Notes: a model not told the origin generated them from the sequence alone. Shown: positions 43,245 to 51,937, numbered from the stretch's first letter. The stretch: 64,000 bases of DNA from JACOMS01 sp964352785 (GCA_964352785.1 CAYGTI010000017.1:1-64000); one strand, 5' to 3'. Numbers and translations: made by a program.

Positions 43245-45632
43245 ATGCCTTGTTTGTCTAAGAACTTTCTTATTTTAGCTGTGTTTACAATCGCTTTGAT
43301 GGAGACATCTGGCGCTCAAACAAACTCAGACTTTATCCCACCGCCTGAAAAACCTTTGGTGGAGGGCAAGGACATAAAGTCAAAGGATTATTTCCCGATA
43401 GACCAAAGACTAGTTGACAAAAGGGCGGAGGATACAAGGCGTTATTGTGAGCCTATAATAGCCGCTGGTCAAAGATGTACGCCGCCAGTCTCGTCTTTTC
43501 GATCTGTACCTGTTCCGCGTTACGCCGCACCTTTTCAGGTTCAGCTTGTGACAACGGCAAAGCTTGTCACGGATAAATATTTGACAGACACCTATAAAGA
43601 CCGCCCCATGTGGGAGCTGCGCCATGCCTGCGGCGGTGCTTTGATTGACCGCGAATGGGTCCTGACCGCCGCGCATTGTTTTATTGATAACGCAAAGCCG
43701 GAGCATTACGGGGTTAGGCTTGATGTAGATAATATCTCACAGTCGGCATCTGATACGTTCGAGATAAAAGATATAATCACGCCGGAAAATTTCAACCGCA
43801 CAGATATAGAAAATGATATTGCTCTGGTCCGCATTGAGGCGGCGGATGCAAAGCTTATTATCCAAGACTATTCCCCCATTAGAAATGGAGCTAAGCGTGA
43901 AAACGCAGTTGTGAAAAGTTACGTCTTTAGGAATGGGCGCACGCTTGTCACGGTAGGGGCGGACCGCCAACTCAAGGCGTGGGATACAGAGAGCGGAAAG
44001 CTGCTTGCTCAAAGAGAAACTTTGAACGCCGAGATGGGCGAAGGTTTAATTGAAAGAAATGGGTCTTTATTTGGAGCTGATCAGCAGGGCATATGGAGTT
44101 TTGATCTGGCTTCCGGTCGCGCGGGCGCAAAGCTGCAAACGGATAAGGCGTATGGCTGGGCGTTATCAGAGGATGGAAAATGGCTAATGACTTACGCAGA
44201 GGGCCACGCTGCGCAGCTTTGGGACGTTAAAACGGGCACGAAGGCTGCAGCCCTCGATCATGGCAACGTTGTAGATATTATTGATTTTGTTGCTCGCGGC
44301 CGGGCCGTAACAGCCTCATATGAAGGTGATCTAAAATTATGGGATATTAATCGCCAAACCGTACTGGCATCTGTTTCAAACGTGAGAGGCGACCCAGCTT
44401 ATATGAGCTTTGATAAAGGGCGTAAGCTTTTAGTGACAACAGATAGTTCAATGACAATTATTCAGATGCGCGATGGCAAGATTTTAAAAACGCTCGATGC
44501 AGAAGGTTTAAATGATGCACGCCTTCCGCCAATGATTGTAGCTGACGAACAAGCACTCGTGACATGGCAATTTAATGAACCCGTTAAAATATGGGATTTA
44601 AAGCAAGGGGATCTGCGCCGCCACATTTCTGTTGGCCAAAATATTTCATCTTTAATTTTTGACCACAAAAGCGATCGGTTATTGGGGTGGGATATGTCTG
44701 GGCATATCGAAGTCTGGGATGTCAAAACAGGAAAAATCCTCTCCAAAAAATATCTCGAAGAGGCGAACTTCAATTTAAGCGTCTCGTTTTTTGATCAGGG
44801 CCGCAAATTTATGACGAGCCTTGCGAGCGGTGTGACTCAAGTGTGGGAGGCTGAGAAGAGCGACAATCTCTATACCATTGATCATAGCCTTCCTATAGCC
44901 GGAGCGCGTCTATCGGAAAATGAGCGGTATATATTGAGCTGGAGTGAGCATGGAACGGCTGAGATATGGGACGCCAAAACCGGGCGGGCGATAAAACGTT
45001 TGTTTCACGGGGCCTCGGTTGAAGGCTTGTCTTTGTTTAATAAAGACCGCTCGCTACTCACATGGGGACGGGCAGGCAAAGCCAGGATATGGGACATTAA
45101 ATCAGGCCGAGAAACTGCCCGTGTGGTGCACCCCAGGCCTGATACCGATAGCATTCAAGACCGCTCATCACACCGCGATGCCAAGCCCTCACTCGTGAGC
45201 GTTGTCGACCTTGCGCGCGGCGAAGCTGACTTGTTGGCGGATGACGTACTTTTTACTTATGGCTGGGGTAAAACGCGACCTGTCGCTGGGTTTGAACCGT
45301 CATCGACATTGAGAATGGTTGGGCTGCAACGTTTGACCAATGCCGCATGCCTTGAAACGTCTGGCTGGGGCGACGATGTTTTAGACAGCAGTGTTTTTTG
45401 TGCCCATGATGCGCGCCGTAAAACCTGTTACGGGGATAGCGGCGGGCCCGTAATAGGCAATGATAGGGTCGTTGGCGTTGTCAGTTGGGGCTCCGGTACG
45501 TGCGGCGAAGACGGAAAACCAGGGGTGTACACCCGCGTGTCAGAGCATTTGGCTTGGATATATCGAGCGGTTTGCCCGAAATATCCAGATGCGAATAATC
45601 GTCCCGCATTTTGTCCCAGCCTTAACCCTTAG
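43245..45632 (+). CDS. Secreted chymotrypsin-fold serine protease with inserted WD40 propeller
   Basis: 795 residues with a signal peptide (cleavage near TSGA). The first protease half has HACGGALIDREWVLTAAHC with His144 and its disulfide cysteines, then Asp191 in ENDIALVRIE. Instead of the usual gap of roughly 90 residues, about 540 separate Asp191 from Ser732 in CYGDSGGPV. The insert (about 215-630) has around ten WD40-like repeats ending in motifs such as QLWDVKTG, KIWDLKQG and EIWDAKTG, spaced about 41 residues from Trp246 to Trp616. The second half keeps VVSWGSGTC and KPGVYTRV. The S1 position six before Ser is Lys726, not trypsin's Asp. The catalytic triad is complete, so it is probably active. 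Confidence 0.9.
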   Translation: MPCLSKNFLILAVFTIALMETSGAQTNSDFIPPPEKPLVEGKDIKSKDYFPIDQRLVDKRAEDTRRYCEPIIAAGQRCTPPVSSFRSVPVPRYAAPFQVQLVTTAKLVTDKYLTDTYKDRPMWELRHACGGALIDREWVLTAAHCFIDNAKPEHYGVRLDVDNISQSASDTFEIKDIITPENFNRTDIENDIALVRIEAADAKLIIQDYSPIRNGAKRENAVVKSYVFRNGRTLVTVGADRQLKAWDTESGKLLAQRETLNAEMGEGLIERNGSLFGADQQGIWSFDLASGRAGAKLQTDKAYGWALSEDGKWLMTYAEGHAAQLWDVKTGTKAAALDHGNVVDIIDFVARGRAVTASYEGDLKLWDINRQTVLASVSNVRGDPAYMSFDKGRKLLVTTDSSMTIIQMRDGKILKTLDAEGLNDARLPPMIVADEQALVTWQFNEPVKIWDLKQGDLRRHISVGQNISSLIFDHKSDRLLGWDMSGHIEVWDVKTGKILSKKYLEEANFNLSVSFFDQGRKFMTSLASGVTQVWEAEKSDNLYTIDHSLPIAGARLSENERYILSWSEHGTAEIWDAKTGRAIKRLFHGASVEGLSLFNKDRSLLTWGRAGKARIWDIKSGRETARVVHPRPDTDSIQDRSSHRDAKPSLVSVVDLARGEADLLADDVLFTYGWGKTRPVAGFEPSSTLRMVGLQRLTNAACLETSGWGDDVLDSSVFCAHDARRKTCYGDSGGPVIGNDRVVGVVSWGSGTCGEDGKPGVYTRVSEHLAWIYRAVCPKYPDANNRPAFCPSLNP

Positions 45633-45677
45633 GTCTAAAATCAGAGCTTTAGCAGTATTATCGCTAGATAAACCTTA

Positions 45678-45875
45678 TCACTGATTTTCGATAGGCCCGG
45701 TAAGTCCGCCGCCCGTTGGGCATTTGGGGTATCCCGGAGTTTTAGGCGTACAGGCTTGCTTCGTGGATTCGCTTGATGGCTTGTCCACTGCCTCGTCTGT
45801 CGTCTTTGTGTTGGTGTGCGCGCAACCTGACATTATTAAAAACAATGTCGTGCCTATAATACCGTATAATTTCAT
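45678..45875 (-). CDS. Small lipoprotein
   Basis: A 65-residue product with a signal peptide and lipobox IMSGC (Cys18), then a Thr/Lys/Ser-rich stretch and a Pro/Gly-rich end with two cysteines (ACTPKTPGYPKCPTGGG). AAGGGGAG stands seven bases before the ATG, supporting expression. It begins 25 bases after the TIR-TPR gene ends on the same strand, so the two may be cotranscribed. No family is recognised. Confidence 0.7.
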   Translation of the reverse strand: MKLYGIIGTTLFLIMSGCAHTNTKTTDEAVDKPSSESTKQACTPKTPGYPKCPTGGGLTGPIENQ

Positions 45876-45900
45876 AAAAACTCTCCCCTTCTAAGTATCT

Positions 45901-47844
45901 CTAATCCGAAAACCCGAGCGCGGCAAGCATATCTGAAAACTCTGTCTTTGACCTCAGCGGATCAAGTGCCGGGTCGACCTTTGCAAGGATAAGGCCCGAG
46001 TCGTTTAATTTAATCGCTTTTTCCATCATTTTAACCGCCAAATCGACCTCTCCCCATTGAGACAAGATTTGAACTTGTTGATAAGCCCCCGCGTCGCCAA
46101 AAGTATCTATGAGTTGTTTTTGCGCCGCTTTTGCCTGATCAGTTCTCCCCAACTTGTTGAAGGCAATCGCGAGGCAGGGTAGGCGTTCCATCTGATTTTT
46201 TTCATCTTCGCAGACGTTAGTTGCTTCTTCAAAGCGGCCGAGCGCAATCAGTGCATTGCCGATCTGAGATTTAGCATTTGTATGTTTTGGAGATAAATTC
46301 AACGCGTGCTGCGTGGCCTTGATTGACGCCTCATAGCGGCGTGAAAAGTATAAAATCGTCCCATCAGTTCTATGGATTGTTGGATTTAAAGGGTCGAGTG
46401 TTTTGGCGCGGTTAATTGAACTGATGGCTTCAGTTTGTTGTCCGGTAACCGCTTTGTAAGTCGCGTAGCGGGCCAAGATTGTTGCGCTTCCAAATCCAAG
46501 TTCCCTAGATTTTTCATAAGGGACTTTAGCGCCCTTAATATCAAGCTGGGCGAATTTGACATAGGCGAGTGAGGATTGTGCTATGGCTGAATTCGGGCTT
46601 TGCCTAACGGCCAAATTCGCCGAGTTCAGAGCTGCTGCAAAGTACGAACTTACCGTCTCTTGGTCGGAACTGGTTGCGCCAAGCCAAAGAAGTAGTCTGG
46701 CTTTTGCGGCGTGTGCTCGGCTAAAACTGGGATCAAGGTTTACGGCTCTGTCAAGATGTTCGAGGGCTACGAGATTGGAGGTGCGGCTGATGTTTGATCT
46801 AAAAAGGTCAGTGCCTTTGAGGTATTCGGTAAAGGCTGCGGGGTTTTCAGTTTCTGCAGTTTCTGCCGCGATATTTGTTTGGCTCACTTTTTGAGTCAAC
46901 ACGCCTGTAATTGCTTCGGCAATTAGATTGTGGATTTTCAGGGTCTCGTTTTCTGTATGCTGAAACGTTTTGCCCCAAACGTTAAAACCTGTTTTGCCAT
47001 TTATAAGCTCTGCTGTGACGCGCATATCTGCGCCTTCGCGGCTTACATTCCCATCCAAAATATGAGCGACGCCCAAGCGTTTTGCGATATCTTTTGCCGT
47101 TAATGATTGACTGGCCAGAGCTTCTGAAGAGGAGCGCGAGACGACTTGAAGCGCTTGATTGCGTGCAAGGCTTATGCGCAGTTCTGATGATAGCCCGGCT
47201 GAAAGGTAATCTTGCGCGCTATCACCGCTGGCGTTACGAAAAGGGAGTACGGCGACGCCGTTCTCAAGAAGATTTGCGCCCTTTGCAAAAAGCCCGCTCG
47301 TGATGGAGAGGCCGCCGCCAATAGCTACCACAGCGCTCGCGCCCGCCATCATCACATGTCTACGCGAGAGTACCGCTTTGGGTTTTGAGTGCACGGCCCG
47401 TCGTTTTGGGACGTTTCCTCCGTGCATAACTGCCAGCATGCGTACTAACTCTTGGATGCTGGACGAGGTGTCATCGCCGTCCCATTTTTGGATGTCGATA
47501 AGTTGAACTTGCCGAAATCCCAAAGGCGCGATTGTTCCGTCCAATGTTAGAGGAATGAGCCTCTCGCGTACCCGTCCGCTCGTGGCTTCATCACGCACCC
47601 AATGAGACGATATGGAGGTCTTTGACCATAGCACGACAACGGCTTTGGCAGACTCGAGGGCCTCTTCGGTTGTTTCTAAAAAACTGGTGCCGCCTTCAAG
47701 CATGCCGTCCCACCACACGCGGTATCCGGCTGCTTCAATGGCGTCAATAATAGGAAGAGCTTGTGCTTGGTCGACTCGCGAATAGCTGAAAAAGACGGTC
47801 GTAAGTTCCGCGTCTTTATCGTCGTGTTCGTCTGATTGCGCCAT
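45901..47844 (-). CDS. TIR domain - transmembrane - TolB/FlgO-like - TPR protein
   Basis: 647 residues. The TIR domain (about 15-135) starts VFFSYSRVDQ and carries Glu86 in HWVRDE, the position of the NADase glutamate in catalytic TIR domains. A hydrophobic segment (about 170-190) crosses the inner membrane. A periplasmic TolB N-terminal/FlgO-like domain (about 195-330) has VAVLPFRNASGDSAQDYLSAGLS. TPR repeats fill residues 360-610. This layout is recurrent in alphaproteobacteria, often with an adenylate cyclase domain in place of TIR; function is not established. Whether the TIR acts in signalling, defence or scaffold roles is open. Confidence 0.9.
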   Translation of the reverse strand: MAQSDEHDDKDAELTTVFFSYSRVDQAQALPIIDAIEAAGYRVWWDGMLEGGTSFLETTEEALESAKAVVVLWSKTSISSHWVRDEATSGRVRERLIPLTLDGTIAPLGFRQVQLIDIQKWDGDDTSSSIQELVRMLAVMHGGNVPKRRAVHSKPKAVLSRRHVMMAGASAVVAIGGGLSITSGLFAKGANLLENGVAVLPFRNASGDSAQDYLSAGLSSELRISLARNQALQVVSRSSSEALASQSLTAKDIAKRLGVAHILDGNVSREGADMRVTAELINGKTGFNVWGKTFQHTENETLKIHNLIAEAITGVLTQKVSQTNIAAETAETENPAAFTEYLKGTDLFRSNISRTSNLVALEHLDRAVNLDPSFSRAHAAKARLLLWLGATSSDQETVSSYFAAALNSANLAVRQSPNSAIAQSSLAYVKFAQLDIKGAKVPYEKSRELGFGSATILARYATYKAVTGQQTEAISSINRAKTLDPLNPTIHRTDGTILYFSRRYEASIKATQHALNLSPKHTNAKSQIGNALIALGRFEEATNVCEDEKNQMERLPCLAIAFNKLGRTDQAKAAQKQLIDTFGDAGAYQQVQILSQWGEVDLAVKMMEKAIKLNDSGLILAKVDPALDPLRSKTEFSDMLAALGFSD

Positions 47845-47919
47845 GTTTCTGCCCTTGCAGGTTCTTATAACCTTTTGCGGGAAAAAAGCGAGAGGTGTTG
47901 ATACAGGGCTGTTATAAAC

Positions 47920-48978
47920 TTAGCGAGGTTTGCTGGGCTTTTTGAGATCAAGCGCAACATCAACAATCATATCCTCTTGTCCGCCGACCATTCTGCGCCG
48001 CCCCAGCTCAACCAGAATGTCACGCGTGTCCAAGCCGTAATCTTGGGCGGCTTTTTCTGCGTGGCGCAAGAAACTGGAATAGACTCCTGCATAACCAAGG
48101 CTCAAGGTCTCGCGGTCAACGCGGACGGGCCGATCTTGTAAGGGCCGAACTAAATCTTCTGCGGCGTCCATCAGTTTGAAAACATCACAACCATGGTTCC
48201 ATCCCTTTTTATCAATAGCTGCAATAAAGACTTCAAGCGGGGCATTGCCTGCGCCTGCGCCCATAGCCGCCAAAGAGGCATCGATGCGCCGTGCGCCGTT
48301 TTGGACGCCAACAATAGAGTTTGCCACGCCAAGGGATAAATTATGATGCGCATGTACGCCGCGCTCGGTTTCCGGCTTCAGGATATCATTGTAAGCTTGC
48401 AGCCGCGCCGCATAGCCGTCCATATCCAGAGCACCGCCAGAATCGGTGACGTAAATACACTCTGCGCCGTAGTCCTCCATCAACTTGGCTTGCTGGGCGA
48501 GATGACCGGGCTCTGCCATATGGCTCATCATGAGAAAGCCTACCGTATCCATGCCAAGCTCTCGGGCCATTTCAATGTGCTGTCGTGAGACGTCGGCTTC
48601 GGTGCAGTGGGTGGCCACGCGCACAGAGCGTACCCCTAAATTATAGGCGCGCCGTAGCTCGTCGATAGTCGCAATCCCGGGCAAAATAAGTGTTGTGACG
48701 ATGGCGGTCTCTACAACATCACAGACGGCTTCGATCCATTCCCAATCTGTATGCGCGCCAAATCCATAATTAAAAGCCCCGCCGTTCAGCCCATCCCCAT
48801 GAGCAATCTCAATGGCGTCCACACCGGCCTCGTCGAGCGCTTTGGCAATGGCGCGCACATGGTCAACCGAATATTGGTGCCGAATAGCATGCATGCCGTC
48901 GCGCAGTGTCACGTCTTGGATATACAGACGGTCTTTGCACGGATCGGTGATCACGCCCTTGTGTCTCTCCTGGCTCAT
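47920..48978 (-). CDS. dmpG: 4-hydroxy-2-oxovalerate aldolase
   Basis: Class II pyruvate aldolase of the DRE-TIM barrel type. It cleaves 4-hydroxy-2-oxoacids to pyruvate and an aldehyde, which is channelled to the acetylating dehydrogenase. VTLRDGMHAIRHQY near the N-terminus carries the catalytic Arg-Asp pair. YVTDSGGALDMDG and GVHAHHNLSLGVANS hold the metal ligands. The C-terminal helical domain that contacts the dehydrogenase is present. 352 residues, normal. It overlaps the dehydrogenase stop by four bases. No meta-cleavage genes accompany the pair. Confidence 0.96.
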   Translation of the reverse strand: MSQERHKGVITDPCKDRLYIQDVTLRDGMHAIRHQYSVDHVRAIAKALDEAGVDAIEIAHGDGLNGGAFNYGFGAHTDWEWIEAVCDVVETAIVTTLILPGIATIDELRRAYNLGVRSVRVATHCTEADVSRQHIEMARELGMDTVGFLMMSHMAEPGHLAQQAKLMEDYGAECIYVTDSGGALDMDGYAARLQAYNDILKPETERGVHAHHNLSLGVANSIVGVQNGARRIDASLAAMGAGAGNAPLEVFIAAIDKKGWNHGCDVFKLMDAAEDLVRPLQDRPVRVDRETLSLGYAGVYSSFLRHAEKAAQDYGLDTRDILVELGRRRMVGGQEDMIVDVALDLKKPSKPR

Positions 48979-49913
48979 GCCGCAGCCCCAAATTTTAGTT
49001 TTGCGATTTTCTCGGCTGTACCCAGTGCCGCCGAGGTCATAATGTCGAGATTACCTGCATAGGCTGGTAGGTAATGCCCGGCACCTTCGACTTCGAGAAA
49101 AACGGTGACTTTCATGCCCTCATAGGTCCCAAGTCCGGGGATATGTAGCTTATTATTTCCGGAAAAATTCTCAAACTGTACATCCTGTTTTAAGCGGTAA
49201 CCCGGCACATAGGCCTGCACATCACTGACCATCTCCGCCACGGACTTGCGGATATTAGCCTCGTCTCCGCCCACAGATAAAGCGTAGACCGTATCTCGCA
49301 TGAGCATAGGAGGTTCTGCCGGGTTTAAAATGATGATTGCTTTGCCTTTTTGTGCGCCGCCAACGCTTTCTATGCCGCGCGCCGTAGTGCGCGTAAATTC
49401 ATCAATATTGGCGCGGGTGCCCGGTCCCGCCGAGCGGGACGAAACCGACGCGACGATTTCTGCGTATGGTACGCTTTGGCTCACGCGGGTGACAGCATGT
49501 ACAATCGGGATCGTTGCTTGACCACCGCAAGTGACCATGTTCACATTTGGCGCATCAAGATGTTCGTCTATATTGACGACAGGCACGCAGTAAGGGCCAA
49601 TAGCGGCCGGCGTTAAATCAATCATCTGCTTGCCTTGGCTCGTGCAAATATCTGAATGCAGTTTGTGGGCATAGGCAGATGTGGCATCAAAAACGATATC
49701 AACATCAGGCCAAATATCCAGCGCTTGCGCCCCGTCTATGCCTGTGTGGCTGGTAGAAAAACCGCGATTCCGGGCCATAGCCAGACCTTCCGAAGCTTCA
49801 TCGATACCAATGACGCAGCCCACGTCTAAAATGTCTGACATATGCTGTATTTTCAGCATCAGATCTGTACCGATATTTCCGGAGCCGATAATAGCTGTTT
49901 TTATTTTAGCCAA
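48975..49913 (-). CDS. dmpF: Acetaldehyde dehydrogenase (acetylating)
   Basis: Forms a channelling complex with the aldolase and converts acetaldehyde, CoA and NAD+ to acetyl-CoA. The Rossmann start is IKTAIIGSGNIGTDLMLKI, the catalytic cysteine is in NMVTCGGQATIPIV, and ASVSSRSAGPGTRANIDEFT matches the DmpF/BphJ/MhpF family. 312 residues, normal. It is the first gene of the two-gene unit and is divergent from ccoN across a 323-base intergenic region. Confidence 0.96.
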   Translation of the reverse strand: MAKIKTAIIGSGNIGTDLMLKIQHMSDILDVGCVIGIDEASEGLAMARNRGFSTSHTGIDGAQALDIWPDVDIVFDATSAYAHKLHSDICTSQGKQMIDLTPAAIGPYCVPVVNIDEHLDAPNVNMVTCGGQATIPIVHAVTRVSQSVPYAEIVASVSSRSAGPGTRANIDEFTRTTARGIESVGGAQKGKAIIILNPAEPPMLMRDTVYALSVGGDEANIRKSVAEMVSDVQAYVPGYRLKQDVQFENFSGNNKLHIPGLGTYEGMKVTVFLEVEGAGHYLPAYAGNLDIMTSAALGTAEKIAKLKFGAAA

Positions 49914-50236
49914 TGCTGGCTCCTGTTATTCTGTGTTTAGGGTCAATATTTCAGACTTGCTCAGCATCTTTGCTGAACTTCCAGCGTTATTGCTAGCATA
50001 TAAAACAATCGGATAAAATGTTTCCGCGTAAGAAACCTCCAAAAAAAGTACGCAATTTTATGACTTTGAAGAAAATTATGCTCACTTTGCGTAAGAAAAT
50101 GAAAGTTTGGTGACTTTTATGTATCGTTGATTTTTCAACATTTGTTGATTTTGTCGCAGGGCATTTTGTCCGCTCGCCGTGCTCACATTTTTGTGATAAT
50201 CGTGTGATCGTAATAAATCAGGGGGTTTGTACGCTT
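49914..50236. other. Divergent intergenic region between dmpF and ccoN
   Basis: A 323-base stretch with no gene. It should hold promoters for both the aldolase pair and the cbb3 operon. It contains a TCAGCA/TGCTGA inverted repeat at 49961-49976, not followed by a T-run, and an AT-rich block with the TTGA/TCAA-type repeats near 50127-50148 listed separately. No confident -35/-10 pair could be assigned. Confidence 0.5.
50127..50148. promoter_or_regulatory. Overlapping TTGA/TCAA inverted repeats upstream of ccoN
   Basis: TTGA (50127-50130) and TCAA (50135-50138) form a four-spaced repeat, and TCAACA (50135-50140) with TGTTGA (50143-50148) is a perfect palindrome. The half-sites resemble those of FNR/FixK (TTGAT-N4-ATCAA), which usually drive cco genes, but neither spacing nor orientation fits the consensus. 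A different regulator, or a diverged site, is possible. It lies about 90 bases before the ccoN ATG. Confidence 0.3.
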
Positions 50237-51937
50237 ATGTCACAGCAAGGTTTCGCATCGCATATTAAAGAGGATGGATCGGCTCTTCCGATCTTTGCTA
50301 TATTGATCCTCGGGTTTTTCTGGGCGCTTTTCGCTTCGGCACCTACGGGTGTTCCTGCTATGGTTTATCCCACCTTGGAAATGCATGGTTATATGATGGT
50401 GGCGGGATTCCTGATCGGGATACTTGCACTTGTTTATAAAATTTCGCAGGGCAAACTAATTATTGACCAGACGGAGTATGAGGACGGCGTTATCAAGGCC
50501 GGAGTCATTGCGACAACGTTTTGGGGCATTGCGGGTATGTTGGTGGGGGTTATTATTGCGTGCCAACTCACGTGGCCAAATATCTTCTATTTTGAAAACC
50601 TGCCTTGGACGAATTTTGGACGGTTACGCCCTCTCCATACATCGGCAGTTATTTTTGCATTTGGCGGTAATGCGCTGCTTGCGACATCATTTTATGTGGT
50701 GCAACGCACCTGCCGTACCCGGCTTGCCGGCGGTATGTGGCCTTGGTTTGTTTTCTGGGGTTATCAGTTTTTCATCGTTTTGGCGGCTACGGGTTATTTG
50801 GCGGGTATTACGCAATCCAAAGAATATGCTGAGCCTGAGTGGTATGTCGACATCTGGTTGACCATTGTCTGGGTTGCGTATTTGCTCGTATTCCTTTGTA
50901 CGCTCGCTAAACGTAAAGAATCGCATATCTATGTAGCGAACTGGTTCTATCTGGCCTTTATTGTCACGGTTGCAATCCTTCACTTGGTCAATAATTTGGC
51001 ACTTCCGACAGGTATGTTTTCAGCGAAAAGCTACTCTGCCTTTGCGGGTGTGCAGGACGCTATGACCCAGTGGTGGTACGGACACAATGCTGTGGGCTTC
51101 TTCCTAACGGCTGGCTTCCTCGCGATTATGTATTATTTTATACCGAAGCGCGCTAACAGACCGGTCTGGTCTTATAAGCTGTCCATTGTTCACTTTTGGG
51201 CTGTTATCTTCATCTATATATGGGCTGGACCGCACCACTTGCACTTCACAGCCCTGCCGCAATGGGCACAGACGCTTGGAATGGTATTCTCTATAATGTT
51301 ATGGATGCCGTCTTGGGGTGGTATGATTAATGGCTTGATGACGCTTTCCGGGGCGTGGGATAAGCTGCGCACAGACCCCGTCCTGCGTATGTTGGTTGTC
51401 TCTGTGGCATTTTACGGCATGGCGACGTTTGAAGGCCCTCTCATGTCGATCCGTACGGTTAACGCTCTGTCGCATTACACAGACTGGACAATTGGGCATG
51501 TGCACTCCGGTGCATTGGGCTGGAACGGCTTTGTCACATTCGGGGCGCTCTATTGCCTTGTGCCGTGGCTCTGGAAAAAGAAAGATCTATATTCCAACCG
51601 TCTAGTCGAGTGGCATTTCTGGCTCGCCTCTATTGGTATTCTTTTCTACATCACGTCGATGTGGGTCGCAGGTATCATGCAGGGATTAATGTGGCGGACT
51701 TACACCAGCTTTGGTTTCTTGGAATACTCTTTCATTGAAACCGTCTCTGCGATGCATATTTCTTATGCCGTACGGGCGCTGGGCGGCGGCTTGTTCCTCG
51801 CAGGTACACTGATCATGGCGTATAATATCGCGATGACAATCAAGGGACGCGGGGACGCGCTCGCGATTGATGGCGAAGCCCCGGTTGCGAATAAACCCTT
51901 CTTAAAAGACGCCGAACCTGTGTTGGCAGGAGAATAA
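50237..51937 (+). CDS. ccoN: cbb3-type cytochrome c oxidase subunit I CcoN
   Basis: Catalytic heme-copper subunit of the high-affinity oxygen reductase. Heme and copper ligands are visible in LRPLHTSAVIFAFGGN, WWYGHNAVGFFLT, AGPHHLHFTALPQWAQ and GHVHSGALGWNG. About twelve membrane helices. ATG 50237 (MSQQGFASH) is chosen; the GGGGG at 50221-50225 is about 11 bases upstream. An in-frame GTG at 50204 would add 11 residues. The 566-residue length is a little long for the family because of the N-terminal extension. First gene of the cco operon. Confidence 0.96.
   Translation: MSQQGFASHIKEDGSALPIFAILILGFFWALFASAPTGVPAMVYPTLEMHGYMMVAGFLIGILALVYKISQGKLIIDQTEYEDGVIKAGVIATTFWGIAGMLVGVIIACQLTWPNIFYFENLPWTNFGRLRPLHTSAVIFAFGGNALLATSFYVVQRTCRTRLAGGMWPWFVFWGYQFFIVLAATGYLAGITQSKEYAEPEWYVDIWLTIVWVAYLLVFLCTLAKRKESHIYVANWFYLAFIVTVAILHLVNNLALPTGMFSAKSYSAFAGVQDAMTQWWYGHNAVGFFLTAGFLAIMYYFIPKRANRPVWSYKLSIVHFWAVIFIYIWAGPHHLHFTALPQWAQTLGMVFSIMLWMPSWGGMINGLMTLSGAWDKLRTDPVLRMLVVSVAFYGMATFEGPLMSIRTVNALSHYTDWTIGHVHSGALGWNGFVTFGALYCLVPWLWKKKDLYSNRLVEWHFWLASIGILFYITSMWVAGIMQGLMWRTYTSFGFLEYSFIETVSAMHISYAVRALGGGLFLAGTLIMAYNIAMTIKGRGDALAIDGEAPVANKPFLKDAEPVLAGE

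Noticed and set aside
49961..49976. TCAGCA/TGCTGA inverted repeat as a terminator
   Set aside because: Only six base pairs, with no T-run on either side, and it lies upstream of both flanking genes.
50127..50138. A consensus FNR/FixK box before ccoN
   Set aside because: The half-sites TTGA and TCAA are separated by four bases, whereas the consensus needs six; kept only as a low-confidence regulatory repeat.
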